Positions 42,082 through 51,634 of a stretch of 64,000 bases of DNA are shown here, piece after piece; positions within the stretch are counted from its first letter, which is position 1; every line of letters begins with the position of its first letter. Below the pieces are notes generated by a model, which worked only from the letters and a program-made list of their open reading frames with translations, did not search any database and was not told the origin of the DNA. Position numbers and translations under genes: made by a program. This stretch comes from Alphaproteobacteria bacterium (GTDB lineage: Bacteria > Pseudomonadota > Alphaproteobacteria > Sphingomonadales > Kordiimonadaceae): NCBI GenBank assembly GCA_006226495.1, contig SBGU01000046.1:1-64000 (forward strand), given 5' to 3'.

Positions 42082-44604
42082 TCAGTAGATACCGCCCGTG
42101 CCCTTGCGAATTGTGCTTTTGGTATTACCGCTTTCGAGCGAGCCGTCAAGTACCGCGTACTGGCCCGGGCGCGGCTCGGTGCCGGGCTTGAAGGCTTCGA
42201 GGATCACATGGGCGTCGGTCACCTTGGCGGGTTCGCCGGTGTCGGCATTGATGCGCACCAGCCGGATTCCGGATGGCATGCGGAACGGCACGCCGGGCTC
42301 GTCCTTCAGGGCGTCGGCCATGAAGTCCCGGAAAATCGGCACAGCGACGCTCGAACCTTCTTCACCAAGGCCGAGCGACCGGGGCTGGTCGAACCCGGTG
42401 AACACGCCCACCACAAGGTCAGGCGAGAAGCCGACAAACCAGGCATCGGTGGAATCGTTGGTGGTGCCGGTCTTGCCGGCCAGCGGTTTGCCGATAACCC
42501 GGATCTTGCGGCCAGTGCCGTTTTCCACCACCCCCTGCATCATGGAGACCATCTGGTAGGCGGTCAGCGGATCGATGATCTGCTCCCGGTCGTCGGCGAT
42601 GGCGGGTTCGGCCCGGCTTTCTTCCCACGGCACAATGCATGGCAGGCAGGCGCGTTCGTCATGCTTGTAGATGGTGTGGCCGCGCCGGTCCTGGATACGG
42701 TCGATCAGGGTCGGCGTGATATGCTTGCCGCCGTTGACCAGCATGCCGTATGCGGCAGTCAGTTGCATCAGGGTCACTTCCCCCGCCCCCAGGGATGCGG
42801 CAAGGGTCGGTTCGATATTGTCGGCAATATCGAATTTTGTTGCATAATCCACAATCAGCGGCATGCCCAGATGCTGGGCCAGCCGCACGGTCATAAGGTT
42901 ACGCGACTTCTCCAGGCCCAGCCGCAAGGTGCTGGGGCCATAGAATTTATTCGAGCTGTTCTTGGGCTTCCACTTGCCCTGCCCGTCGCCCTGATCCATG
43001 ACAAACGGTGCATCAAGCACAAGGCTCGCCGGTGTGAAACCGTTGTCAAGCGCCGCGGCATAGACAAACGGCTTGAAGGCCGAGCCCGGCTGGCGTTCGG
43101 CCTGCACCGCGCGGTTATACTGGCTGGCGGCATAATCGAAGCCGCCCACCAGCGCCAGCACGCGGCCGGTGTGCGGGTCCATGGCAACAAGGCCGCCATC
43201 GATGGCAGGCACCTGGCGGAGGCCATATTGCGCCACCGGCGCGATCTGCTGGCCCGCCTCGCCAAGGAAACCTGCAACGGCAATGGCCGGGGCTTTGGAA
43301 AGCTTCTCGGCAGGCACCACATCGCCGACCGACAGCACTTCGGCGATATCCTTTACCGACGGTCCCAGATGCTCACCGGTGCGCCAGGCGCGCGCCCATT
43401 TCACTTCCTCGAACGGAATGAACCCGAAATGCCCGTCGGCAAAACCGACAATGGCGCCATCTGCGCGCACTTCGTGCACCAGGGCAAGATGCCAGTTAGC
43501 ATAGCCAAGCGGCTTTTCGACGGCCGACAGCCTGGTTTTCCAGTCGCGGTCAACCTCGATCCGGCGCACCGGGCCGCGCCAGCCGTGCCGGCGGTCATAG
43601 GCCACAAGACCGTCCCGGAGCGTGCGTTCGGCAATCGCCTGCAGGCGCGGCTCCAGCGAGGTCCGCACGGAAAGGCCGCCTTCATACAGAACCTTGTCGC
43701 CATACAGCCGGCCAACACGGCGGCGAACTTCCTCGGCAAAATGCTCGGCTTCAAAATGCGCATGGTCCGCGCGCTCGTGCATCACCAGGTCTTCCCTGGT
43801 GGCGGCCTGGTATGTCGGCTCGTCGATATACCCGAGCTCCTTCATGCGCAACAGAACCCAGTTGCGGCGCGCGACCGCACGTTCCTTGCGGCGCACGGGG
43901 TGATAGTTGCCCGGCGCCTTCGGCAATGCGGCCAGATAGGCCATCTCTGCCACGGTCAGTTCGTTCAGCGACTTGTTGAAATAGTTGAGCGCCGCCGCCG
44001 CGACACCATAGGAGCGATTGCCGAAATAGATTTCGTTCAGATAAAGCTCGAGGATGCGGTCCTTGGAGAAGGCACGTTCGATCCTGAGGGTCAGGATCAT
44101 TTCCTTGATCTTGCGATCCAGCCGCTGGTCGAGGGTCAGGAGGAAGTTGCGCGCCACCTGCTGGGTGATGGTCGAACCGCCCTGCAAGGCCCGTCCGCGC
44201 ACAAGGTTCAGGACGTTCCTCAGGTTTGCCCGCACCATGCCCATATAATCCAGGCCATCATGCTCGTAGAAATTCTTGTCCTCAGCGGACAGGAAAGCTT
44301 CGATCAGTTGGTCGGGAATGGCATTGATCGGCACGAACAGGCGTTCCTGGCGCGCGAATTCGGTCAACAGGCTGCCGTCGCCGGCATGGATGCGGGTCAC
44401 GATTGACGGTTCATAATTGGCCAGCGCCCGATAGTCCGGCAGGTCGCGGCCATAATAGACGATGGCCCACATCACCGCCCCCGCAGCCACGACAATACCA
44501 ACGCCAGACAGGATCAGGCCATATTTGAACAGCCTTTTCCAGAGCGCCGGTTTTGCCTTTTTGGGCCCGCTCGGTTCGGTTTTCATATCTTTACTGTCAG
44601 CCAT
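42082..44604 (-). CDS. mrcA: Penicillin-binding protein 1A (bifunctional class A)
   Basis: The 840-residue protein has a cytoplasmic start, one membrane helix (about 27-50), a GT51 glycosyltransferase domain (AEDKNFYEHDGLDYMGMVRA with the catalytic Glu, GGSTITQQVARN) and a transpeptidase domain. The transpeptidase has SxxK in QPGSAFKPFVYAAAL and KTG in LAGKTGTTNDSTDAWFVG. An OB-like insertion lies between the domains. It polymerises and crosslinks peptidoglycan. The downstream neighbour is prfB and upstream an amidase, an order common in alphaproteobacteria. Confidence 0.96.
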   Translation of the reverse strand: MADSKDMKTEPSGPKKAKPALWKRLFKYGLILSGVGIVVAAGAVMWAIVYYGRDLPDYRALANYEPSIVTRIHAGDGSLLTEFARQERLFVPINAIPDQLIEAFLSAEDKNFYEHDGLDYMGMVRANLRNVLNLVRGRALQGGSTITQQVARNFLLTLDQRLDRKIKEMILTLRIERAFSKDRILELYLNEIYFGNRSYGVAAAALNYFNKSLNELTVAEMAYLAALPKAPGNYHPVRRKERAVARRNWVLLRMKELGYIDEPTYQAATREDLVMHERADHAHFEAEHFAEEVRRRVGRLYGDKVLYEGGLSVRTSLEPRLQAIAERTLRDGLVAYDRRHGWRGPVRRIEVDRDWKTRLSAVEKPLGYANWHLALVHEVRADGAIVGFADGHFGFIPFEEVKWARAWRTGEHLGPSVKDIAEVLSVGDVVPAEKLSKAPAIAVAGFLGEAGQQIAPVAQYGLRQVPAIDGGLVAMDPHTGRVLALVGGFDYAASQYNRAVQAERQPGSAFKPFVYAAALDNGFTPASLVLDAPFVMDQGDGQGKWKPKNSSNKFYGPSTLRLGLEKSRNLMTVRLAQHLGMPLIVDYATKFDIADNIEPTLAASLGAGEVTLMQLTAAYGMLVNGGKHITPTLIDRIQDRRGHTIYKHDERACLPCIVPWEESRAEPAIADDREQIIDPLTAYQMVSMMQGVVENGTGRKIRVIGKPLAGKTGTTNDSTDAWFVGFSPDLVVGVFTGFDQPRSLGLGEEGSSVAVPIFRDFMADALKDEPGVPFRMPSGIRLVRINADTGEPAKVTDAHVILEAFKPGTEPRPGQYAVLDGSLESGNTKSTIRKGTGGIY

Positions 44605-44680
44605 AGGTTTCGCCGCAAGGATGGCGCATCATGCCCCATGGGGCGGTGATCGCAATAGATTGTGTCGCCCTTATGGCACG

Positions 44681-45886
44681 TCAGCGCCCCAGCGCCACCA
44701 TCTGTTCGAAATATTTGTCGACTGCCTTGACCACAGCCCTTGAAATCTTGCGCCTGCCGTCATTGCTGTTGAGGAACTTCGCATTGCTTTCGTTGGTCAG
44801 GTAGCCTGCCTCCAGAAGCACGGACGGAATGTCAGGCGCCTTCAGGACACCAAGGTTGGCATAGCGGTGTCCGCGCGGCAGCATGGGCACACCCTGCCCG
44901 TTCAGTTCCGCCACCAGCATTTCGGCGAACTGGGCTGAAAAATTCATGGTTTCGCGCTGCGCAAGGTCGATCAGGATGCCGGACACTTCATCGTCCACCA
45001 CATCCAGGTTCACACCGGCGATCACGTCCGATTTATTCTCGCGCGCGGCCAGGCGCCCGGCTTCACGGTCCGAGGCCACCTCGGACAGGTTATAGACGCT
45101 GCCACCCTTGGTATTCTTGTTCGAGATACTGTCGGCATGCACGCTGATGAACAGGTCGGCATGGTTGCGGCGGGCGATGCGGAACCGTTCGCGCACCGGA
45201 TAGAAGATATCCCGGTCGCGGGTCAGCCGCACTTCATAACGGCCCGTGCGCTCAAGCTCGGCCTTCATGGCCTTGACGAGATTGAGCACAATCACTTTTT
45301 CATGCACGCCGATAACGCCCAGGTTCCCGGGATCGGGGCCGCCATGGCCCGCGTCCAGCATCACCACGCGCTTGGCGCCGCGCACCTTGGGTTTGGGTGT
45401 GAACACTTCTGCAGTCTGGCTGCGCGGTTCCGGGATCGCTTTTTTGGAGGCAGTAACAGCCGCCATGAAACTGCTGCGGCTCGTGGCTTCAAGGTCAACC
45501 ACCATACGGTGGCCATAGCCCGCCTTGGGCGGCAACTGGAAGGTTGTCTTCACCACCGCCGGTTCCTCAAGATCCAGCACAATACGGTAGGTGCCGGGCA
45601 TGAAGAGACCATGGCGGAAGCCGCCAACCGCGCCGGTCGTTGCAACCGTGCCGGCCGCTTTCCAGTCGGCTTCCGGCAGGTCGATGACAACACGGTACGG
45701 GTCCGCCAGCATGAAGATGCTCGGCTCGGTCTTTTCGGATACATCCAGCACAAACCGGGTCACCTTGCCATTAAGGCCAAAGCGCGCGCCGGAAATCTCG
45801 ATATTTTTCGCATGCACAAGGCCGGCCTGGAAAAGGCACAGCATGGCCAAGATGATGATCTGCCTGACTTTACTGAACACAATCAC
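44681..45886 (-). CDS. amiC: N-acetylmuramoyl-L-alanine amidase with AMIN domain
   Basis: The 401-residue product has a signal peptide (about 1-26), an AMIN domain (about 30-130: KNIEISGARFGLNGKVTRFVLD) that targets septal peptidoglycan, and an Amidase_3 zinc domain. Zinc ligands lie in LDAGHGGPDPG, VHEK and SVHAD, and the catalytic Glu in VLLEAGYLTNES. It cleaves the bond between MurNAc and L-Ala during daughter-cell separation. The start is GTG at 45886 or GTG at 45880, the latter with better spacing to GGGAAG. The symbol follows the domain order and could also be written amiA/B/C. Confidence 0.93.
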   Translation of the reverse strand: MIVFSKVRQIIILAMLCLFQAGLVHAKNIEISGARFGLNGKVTRFVLDVSEKTEPSIFMLADPYRVVIDLPEADWKAAGTVATTGAVGGFRHGLFMPGTYRIVLDLEEPAVVKTTFQLPPKAGYGHRMVVDLEATSRSSFMAAVTASKKAIPEPRSQTAEVFTPKPKVRGAKRVVMLDAGHGGPDPGNLGVIGVHEKVIVLNLVKAMKAELERTGRYEVRLTRDRDIFYPVRERFRIARRNHADLFISVHADSISNKNTKGGSVYNLSEVASDREAGRLAARENKSDVIAGVNLDVVDDEVSGILIDLAQRETMNFSAQFAEMLVAELNGQGVPMLPRGHRYANLGVLKAPDIPSVLLEAGYLTNESNAKFLNSNDGRRKISRAVVKAVDKYFEQMVALGR

Positions 45887-46415
45887 TTCCCGCAGAGTCT
45901 CTGCCCGAATTGCTCAAGGTTTCCATAGATAGTATGAATATTGTTTGAATGGCTCAAGTGAAACCGACGCCAGGATTCCACCTGGCCGAAAAACGCATGC
46001 GCAGAAATAGCTGACAGACAAGCCAGTTTTCGATTGTAAAGGTCGCGTGACTTCACTATTTTACCGATGCGAGTTTTTCGACCGGCCGCCCCAAAAGCGG
46101 CGGGTCGGGGTTTCGCCGGGATGACTGCGTGGCCTGTCCCACTGGACGGCTGCTTCCATCCTCCGAAACCAAATAAGGACAAGAACCGGCAATGGCCAAA
46201 AGGCTTTGCGCAGTAAAGATCAACAGGCTGGACTACCCGCGGAACCGCGAGTGGCCACCTTTTTCTGCGTCCGATTGCCTGTCGGGGATTGGCCTCTCTA
46301 AGCCTTCGGCGCCTCGCCGTCCGCAGGTCATTTCTCACAAAAACATGGAAACCGTCTGCGCCCCCCTCGTAAGAGAGGGCGTGCCTGCGCGGCGGTCTGT
46401 CCGGAGACTTACTAT
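45887..46415 (+). promoter_or_regulatory. Long amiC-rne intergenic region and putative structured rne leader
   Basis: These 529 bp hold no convincing gene. A candidate promoter, TTGTAA (46034-46039) with TATTTT (46057-46062) 17 bp apart, would give rne a 5' UTR near 347 nt. The leader contains several likely hairpins, among them CCGCGGAACCGCGAG near 46239 and CGCCCCCCTCGTAAGAGAGGGCG near 46360. RNase E commonly limits its own mRNA through such a leader. GGAG lies about 9 nt before the ATG. Confidence 0.5.
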
Positions 46416-49316
46416 ATGTCCACACGTATGCTTATCGACGCGCGTCACTCTGAGGAGACGCGGGTCACTGTTGTCAAGGGAAGCCGCGTAGAGGAGTTCG
46501 ACTACGAATCTGCATCCAAACGCCAGCTTAAAGGGAATATCTATCTCGCCCGCGTAACCCGGGTCGAGCCGTCCCTGCAGGCAGCTTTCGTAGAATATGG
46601 CGGCAACCGCCATGGCTTCCTCGCCTTCAGCGAAATCCACCCCGACTATTACCAGATCCCGGTTGAAGACCGGCAGCAACTGATTGCCGCCGAGGTCAAG
46701 GAAGCCGCGAAGGTCGAGGAAATCGACGAAGACGATCATGAGGACGAGGCTGCTGAAGGTGCCGAAGCCGCCGCAAACCACGACCATGAAGAACATGGCG
46801 AAGACGCGCCCCAGGTCCTGGACAGCGACGAAGCCGAAACCGACGCCGAAATCGAAGCCGCTGCCGAACGTCGCCGTTCGCTGCGCGCCATGAAGCGCAA
46901 ATACAATATCCAGGAAGTGATCAAGCGCCGCCAGGTGCTGCTGGTGCAGGTGGTCAAGGAAGAACGCGGCAACAAGGGTGCTGCGCTGACGACCTACCTG
47001 TCCTTGGCCGGCCGTTACTGCGTGCTTATGCCCAACTCGACCCATTCGGGTGGCATCAGCCGCAAGATTTCGTCCGCTGCCGACCGCAAGCGCCTGAAAA
47101 AGATGATCGGCGACATGGAAGTGCCCGATGATATGGGCCTGATCATCCGCACCGCCGGCATGGAACGCACCAAGGCCGAAGTCAAACGCGACTTCGATTA
47201 CCTTCTGCGCCTGTGGAACGGTATCCGCGAACTGACGCTCAAATCGGTTGCCCCCACCCTCGTCTATGAGGAAGGCAACCTGATCAAACGCACGATCCGC
47301 GACCTTTATACCCGCGACATCGACGAGATTCTGGTTGAAGGCGAAGCCGGCTACCGTGCGGCAAAGGACTTCATGAAGCTCCTGATGCCGAGCCACGCCC
47401 GCAAGGTCCAGCATTACAAGGACCGTATCCCGCTGTTCCACCGCTATCAGGTCGAAAGCCACCTGGAGGCGATGTACCAGCCCGTGGTGCAGTTGCGTTC
47501 GGGCGGTTATATCGTGATCAACCCGACCGAGGCATTGATCTCGATCGACGTGAACTCGGGCCGCGCCACCAAAGAACACAATATCGAAGAAACTGCGCTC
47601 AAGACCAACATGGAAGCCGCAGAAGAGATCGCACGCCAGTTGCGCCTTCGCGACATGGCCGGCCTGATCGTGATCGACTTCATCGATATGGAAGAGCGCA
47701 ACAACAACCGCAATGTCGAGCGCCGCATGAAAGAGGTGCTGAAGTCCGATCGTGCCCGCATCCAGGTGGGTCGCATCTCGAGCTTCGGCCTGATGGAAAT
47801 GTCGCGCCAGCGCCTGCGTCCGAACCTTATCGAAGCCTCGATGGAAACCTGTAAGTCCTGCGGTGGTACCGGCGTTGTGCGGTCGGTCGAATCCGCAGCA
47901 TTGATGGTCCTGCGCCAGCTTGAGGAAGAAGGCATTCGCGGCCGCAGCTCCACCGTGCGTGTTGCTGCCAACCCGGAAGTCGCCATCTATCTTCTGAACA
48001 AGAAGCGCAATGTGCTGACCGACCTGGAAACCAGCTACGATTTCACCATCGAAGTTCTGGCCAGCAGCGCCATGGGCCCGTCGGATATCGAGGTCACCCG
48101 CGAAGCAGCCACGGGCGGCAGCCGCCCGGAAGCAGCACCGGTTGATACCGCCGTAACGCCCGATGGCGCCCCTGCCCCGCAACAACCGGCCCAGCCGGCC
48201 CGCCAGGCCAGCCAGCAGGCCGAACGCCCGGCAACGCCGGCCCAGGTGGCCGAAGCGTCCGAGGATGACGAGGACAAACCGCGCCGCAAGCGCCGTCGCC
48301 GTCGTCGCCGCCGCCGTGGTGGTGAAGAAGGTGGTGTTGCCGCCGAAGCCGGAAACGAACTGGTTTCAAGCGACGAAGACGATGCAGACGAAGGCGAAGG
48401 CGATACCGACGCTGACGGCGATGCCACTGCTGAAGCGGCTGAAGGCACCGGCGAAAACGCCGAGCGCCGCCCGCGCCGCCGCCGTGGCAGCCGTGGTGGC
48501 CGTCGCCGCCGCGAGGCCGCTGACCGCACTGGCGAAGGCCAGGCCGCTGACGCTCCTGCAGACGCGGAAGCCCCGGCTGAGGATGCCCCGGCTGACGCCG
48601 TTGCAGAGCCCGTCGAAGCTGCAGAAGCTGCTGCTGCGCCGGAAGCGAAAGCCGACGCAGAGGAAAAGCCGCGCCGTCGTCGCCGCCGTGCCGCCCCCAA
48701 AGCTGATGCCGCAGACGCCGCAGACGCTGCTGATGCCGCAGACGCATCTGTAGCTGCACCGGCTGAAGCTGAAGCCCCGGTTGAAGCACCTGCCGAGGCT
48801 GCGACCGAACAGGCTGAAGAGCCCGTGAAGAAGCCGGCGCGCCGGACCCGCACGCGCAAGAAAGCCGAACCGAAGGCGGACGACGCTGCAGCGGTTGAGG
48901 CTGAAGCCGGCGAACCTGCCGCCGAAGCGGAAGCCGCACCGGCCAAGCCCAAGCGCACGCGCCGCAGCCCGGCCAAGAAGGCTGCCACCGCTGAGCCCGC
49001 CGCTGAAGCAGACGCCGCGCCCGCACCGGCCAAACCGAAGCGCACGCGCACACGCAAACCGGCTGCTGCTGCCGCAGAAGCCGTGAGCCCGGCGCCGGAA
49101 AGCAAGGCTGAAGTCGCACCTGCAGCCGAAGCGCCCGCCACTGAGCCGGCTCCTGCTCCGGCACCTGCTCCTGCGCAGGCATCGGCACCCGTCGACAAGC
49201 CGGTCCAGACCATCAAGGTCGCGGCAGCCGATGGCGCCGCTGGTGAAACCACCGAAGCCGGCGACGATGACGACCGTCCCAAGCGCAAAGGCTGGTGGCA
49301 GCGTACCTTCGGTTAA
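46416..49316 (+). CDS. rne: Ribonuclease E
   Basis: The 966-residue endoribonuclease starts RNA decay and processes rRNA and tRNA. The catalytic part covers about residues 1-560: the S1 domain (KGNIYLARVTRVEPSLQAAF) carries an acidic insertion at about 90-160. Catalytic Asp378 is in ISIDVNSG, Asp421 is in IVIDFIDME, and the zinc-link CxxC is Cys479/Cys482. From about 570 on, the protein is disordered, with an Arg tract near 622-632, Ala/Pro/Lys/Glu repeats, and the conserved tail KGWWQRTFG. This tail is the degradosome scaffold. Confidence 0.96.
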   Translation: MSTRMLIDARHSEETRVTVVKGSRVEEFDYESASKRQLKGNIYLARVTRVEPSLQAAFVEYGGNRHGFLAFSEIHPDYYQIPVEDRQQLIAAEVKEAAKVEEIDEDDHEDEAAEGAEAAANHDHEEHGEDAPQVLDSDEAETDAEIEAAAERRRSLRAMKRKYNIQEVIKRRQVLLVQVVKEERGNKGAALTTYLSLAGRYCVLMPNSTHSGGISRKISSAADRKRLKKMIGDMEVPDDMGLIIRTAGMERTKAEVKRDFDYLLRLWNGIRELTLKSVAPTLVYEEGNLIKRTIRDLYTRDIDEILVEGEAGYRAAKDFMKLLMPSHARKVQHYKDRIPLFHRYQVESHLEAMYQPVVQLRSGGYIVINPTEALISIDVNSGRATKEHNIEETALKTNMEAAEEIARQLRLRDMAGLIVIDFIDMEERNNNRNVERRMKEVLKSDRARIQVGRISSFGLMEMSRQRLRPNLIEASMETCKSCGGTGVVRSVESAALMVLRQLEEEGIRGRSSTVRVAANPEVAIYLLNKKRNVLTDLETSYDFTIEVLASSAMGPSDIEVTREAATGGSRPEAAPVDTAVTPDGAPAPQQPAQPARQASQQAERPATPAQVAEASEDDEDKPRRKRRRRRRRRRGGEEGGVAAEAGNELVSSDEDDADEGEGDTDADGDATAEAAEGTGENAERRPRRRRGSRGGRRRREAADRTGEGQAADAPADAEAPAEDAPADAVAEPVEAAEAAAAPEAKADAEEKPRRRRRRAAPKADAADAADAADAADASVAAPAEAEAPVEAPAEAATEQAEEPVKKPARRTRTRKKAEPKADDAAAVEAEAGEPAAEAEAAPAKPKRTRRSPAKKAATAEPAAEADAAPAPAKPKRTRTRKPAAAAAEAVSPAPESKAEVAPAAEAPATEPAPAPAPAPAQASAPVDKPVQTIKVAAADGAAGETTEAGDDDDRPKRKGWWQRTFG

Positions 49317-49337
49317 TATCTGAAGGTCAGACAATTA

Positions 49338-49371
49338 AAAAGGCGGTGAAGCCACAGCTTCGCCGCCTTTT
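49338..49371 (+). terminator. Rho-independent terminator after rne
   Basis: A 15-bp stem (AAAAGGCGGTGAAGC, 49338-49352, with GCTTCGCCGCCTTTT, 49357-49371; one G-U pair) has the loop CACA and ends in four T residues. Confidence 0.88.
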
Positions 49372-49474
49372 GCATTCATGCTGCGCGCGAACATGTCACG
49401 GCACTGTCAGCCGATGTTCATTGACGATTAAGGCACGAGCGCCTAGCGTGCCGATAGTTGAATGGAGACCTGTC

Positions 49475-50824
49475 TTGCGGACACTTTTCAAGCGCGTTGC
49501 GATTGCCTTCCTGATCCTGCTTATGCCCGGTTCGCCCGTGCTTGCGCAGTCGATCCTGAGGGACGCCGAAACCGAGCATTTCATCCGTCAGCTCAGCGAT
49601 CCGCTCCTGAAAGCGGCCGGCCTCACCCCCTCATCCGTGCATCTTTACCTGCTGCATGACAATTCCATCAACGCCTTCGTCGCGGGTGGCCAGAATATCT
49701 TCATCCATTCCGGCCTCATCCTGGCGGCAGATGATGTCGATGAACTGCAGGGCGTGCTGGCGCACGAAATCTGTCACATCGCCTGCGGCCATGGCATCCG
49801 GACCCAGGAGGCCTATGCCAATGCCGGCACCGCCAGTGTGCTGTCGATGGTGCTGGGGGCTGCCGCTATCCTTGCAGGTGGGGCCGATGCCGGCATGGGC
49901 ATCATGATGGCCGGCCAGTCCGTGGCGCAGGGCCAGTTCCTGGCCTACAGCCGCGGCCAGGAAAGCGAAGCCGATGTGAACGGCGCCAAATACCTGCAGG
50001 CTGTCGGCATTTCGCCCACCGGCATGATCCGCTTTTTCGACAAGCTGCGCGACCAGGAAATCCTGGCTCAGGTTCGCCAGGACCCCTATGTCCGCACCCA
50101 CCCGCTGAACCGCACCCGGATCATGCAGTTGCAGGAAATTGCCGAAAAAAGCCCCTATTACCAGACGCCGCCCAATGCCGCGCGCAATGAAGAGTTCCTG
50201 CGCCTGAAGGCCAAGCTGGCGGGTTATCTGTATGAACCGCGCCAGACCCTGCGCAAATATCCGCTGAGCGACAAAAGCGTTGCCGCGCACTATGCCCGCG
50301 TTTACGCCTATCACAAGGCCCTGGAATGGGATCTTGCCCTCGAAGAGGCCGACGCCCTGATCCAGGCCGAACCGGACAATCCGTATTTCTATGAAATCAA
50401 GGGCCAGATCCTGTTTGAAAATGGCAAGGTGCAAGACAGCCTGCCTGTGCTGCAGAAGGCTGTCGCGCTTGCGCCGCAGGAAGCACTGATTGCCACCGCA
50501 TACGGCCAGGCCATGGTTTCGCTTGAAGACGAGGCGCAAATGGCAAAGGCGATCCCGATCCTGGAGGACGCAACCCGCCGCGACCCGGAAAACACATTCG
50601 CCTGGTTCAACCTCGCCAAAGCCTATGCCTGGACCGGAAAGGATGCCCAAGCCAGCCTCGCGACCGCCGAGCGCTTTTTCTCGGGTGGCTCGCCCAGCCA
50701 GGCGGCCATGCATGCCGAGCGGGCGATGAAAGGCTTCAAGGAAGGCACGCCTGAATGGCTCAGGGCCCAGGACATCATGGTTATCTCGCAGGCTGCTGCG
50801 GAAAGACAGAGACGCCGCCGGTAA
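49475..50824 (+). CDS. Periplasmic M48 metalloprotease with TPR-like domain (BepA-like)
   Basis: The 449-residue product starts with a signal peptide (RTLFKRVAIAFLILLMPGSPVLAQ). The M48 zinc motif HEICH is at about residues 97-101, with GHGIRTQEAYANAG after it and the third ligand region RGQESEADVNGAKYL. The C-terminal half has TPR-like repeats. BepA of E. coli has this architecture and helps LptD assemble or degrades stalled LptD. I start at TTG 49475, with GGAG 7 bp upstream; no ATG gives a signal peptide. The DsbA-like gene follows at 31 bp. Confidence 0.9.
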   Translation: MRTLFKRVAIAFLILLMPGSPVLAQSILRDAETEHFIRQLSDPLLKAAGLTPSSVHLYLLHDNSINAFVAGGQNIFIHSGLILAADDVDELQGVLAHEICHIACGHGIRTQEAYANAGTASVLSMVLGAAAILAGGADAGMGIMMAGQSVAQGQFLAYSRGQESEADVNGAKYLQAVGISPTGMIRFFDKLRDQEILAQVRQDPYVRTHPLNRTRIMQLQEIAEKSPYYQTPPNAARNEEFLRLKAKLAGYLYEPRQTLRKYPLSDKSVAAHYARVYAYHKALEWDLALEEADALIQAEPDNPYFYEIKGQILFENGKVQDSLPVLQKAVALAPQEALIATAYGQAMVSLEDEAQMAKAIPILEDATRRDPENTFAWFNLAKAYAWTGKDAQASLATAERFFSGGSPSQAAMHAERAMKGFKEGTPEWLRAQDIMVISQAAAERQRRRR

Positions 50825-50855
50825 AGTGGCGCACACGTAAGAAAGAGTATCCTTT

Positions 50856-51632
50856 ATGAAAAAGTATCTGCCCCTGATTCTGGCTGCTTCCCTTCTGGCC
50901 ACACCTGCCGTGTCGGCCCAACAGGCCGGCGCGGTCGATCCCGCCGAACGGGCGAAGATCGAAGCGGTCATTCAGGACTATCTGATGGAAAACCCGGAAA
51001 TCATCATGCTGGCCGTGCGCGAATTGCAGCGCCGCCAGACCGTGGCCCAGATGAAACCGACCATCGACCTGTACCGTGACTATCTGGAAAATGAAAAGGA
51101 TGCCCCGGTTCTGGGCAACCCGAACGGCGACGTGACCATAGTTGAATTTTTCGACTATCGCTGCGGTTTCTGCCGCCGGCACTATCCGGCGGTCATGAAA
51201 CTGGTGCAGGAAGACGGCAATATCCGGCTGGTGCCGCGCCAGTTCCCGATCCTTGACCAGCCGGGCGCAACGCCCCTGTCGATGATGGCGGCGCGTGCCG
51301 CCCTTGCGGCGCAGCGGCAGGGCAAGTTCGCGCAGTTCCACAAAGCCGTCATGACCTCAAGCGGCCAGATCACCGAAGACGGCCTTTATACGATTGCCGC
51401 TTCGGTCGGGCTTGATGTCGCGCGGCTGAAGACGGATATGAACGACAAGCTGATCGACAAGAAAATCCAGAACGAGCTGGCCATCGGCAAGGATATCGGT
51501 TTTGAAGGCACGCCCGGCTATATCATCGGCGACGATGTTGTGCTGGGCGCGGAGGGCTATGAACGCCTGAAAGATGCCGTGGTACGCGCCCGCAAGCAGG
51601 TGGCCGAGAATACGGCCCCCAAGGCTGACTGA
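50856..51632 (+). CDS. DsbA family thiol oxidoreductase
   Basis: The 258-residue secreted protein has a signal peptide (about 1-21), a helical N-terminal extension (about 30-75) and a DsbA-like thioredoxin fold. The active site is Cys103-Gly-Phe-Cys106 (FFDYRCGFCRRHYP), and the cis-Pro region is FEGTPGYIIGD. The N-terminal extension is like that of ScsC/Com1-type DsbA proteins, some of which oligomerise and act as isomerases. It follows the M48 protease gene, suggesting envelope quality control; LptD cysteines are possible clients, by inference. Confidence 0.92.
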   Translation: MKKYLPLILAASLLATPAVSAQQAGAVDPAERAKIEAVIQDYLMENPEIIMLAVRELQRRQTVAQMKPTIDLYRDYLENEKDAPVLGNPNGDVTIVEFFDYRCGFCRRHYPAVMKLVQEDGNIRLVPRQFPILDQPGATPLSMMAARAALAAQRQGKFAQFHKAVMTSSGQITEDGLYTIAASVGLDVARLKTDMNDKLIDKKIQNELAIGKDIGFEGTPGYIIGDDVVLGAEGYERLKDAVVRARKQVAENTAPKAD

Positions 51633-51634
51633 CC

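Noticed and set aside
42046-44406. Plus-strand open frame of 786 codons opposite mrcA
   Set aside because: It is the shadow of PBP1A in GC-rich DNA. The product is His/Gln/Arg-rich with no domain, while the minus strand has every PBP motif.
46192-46491. Short plus-strand reading frame in the rne leader
   Set aside because: It has no homology I recognise, lacks a good ribosome site and overlaps the rne start; the region is better explained as a structured leader.
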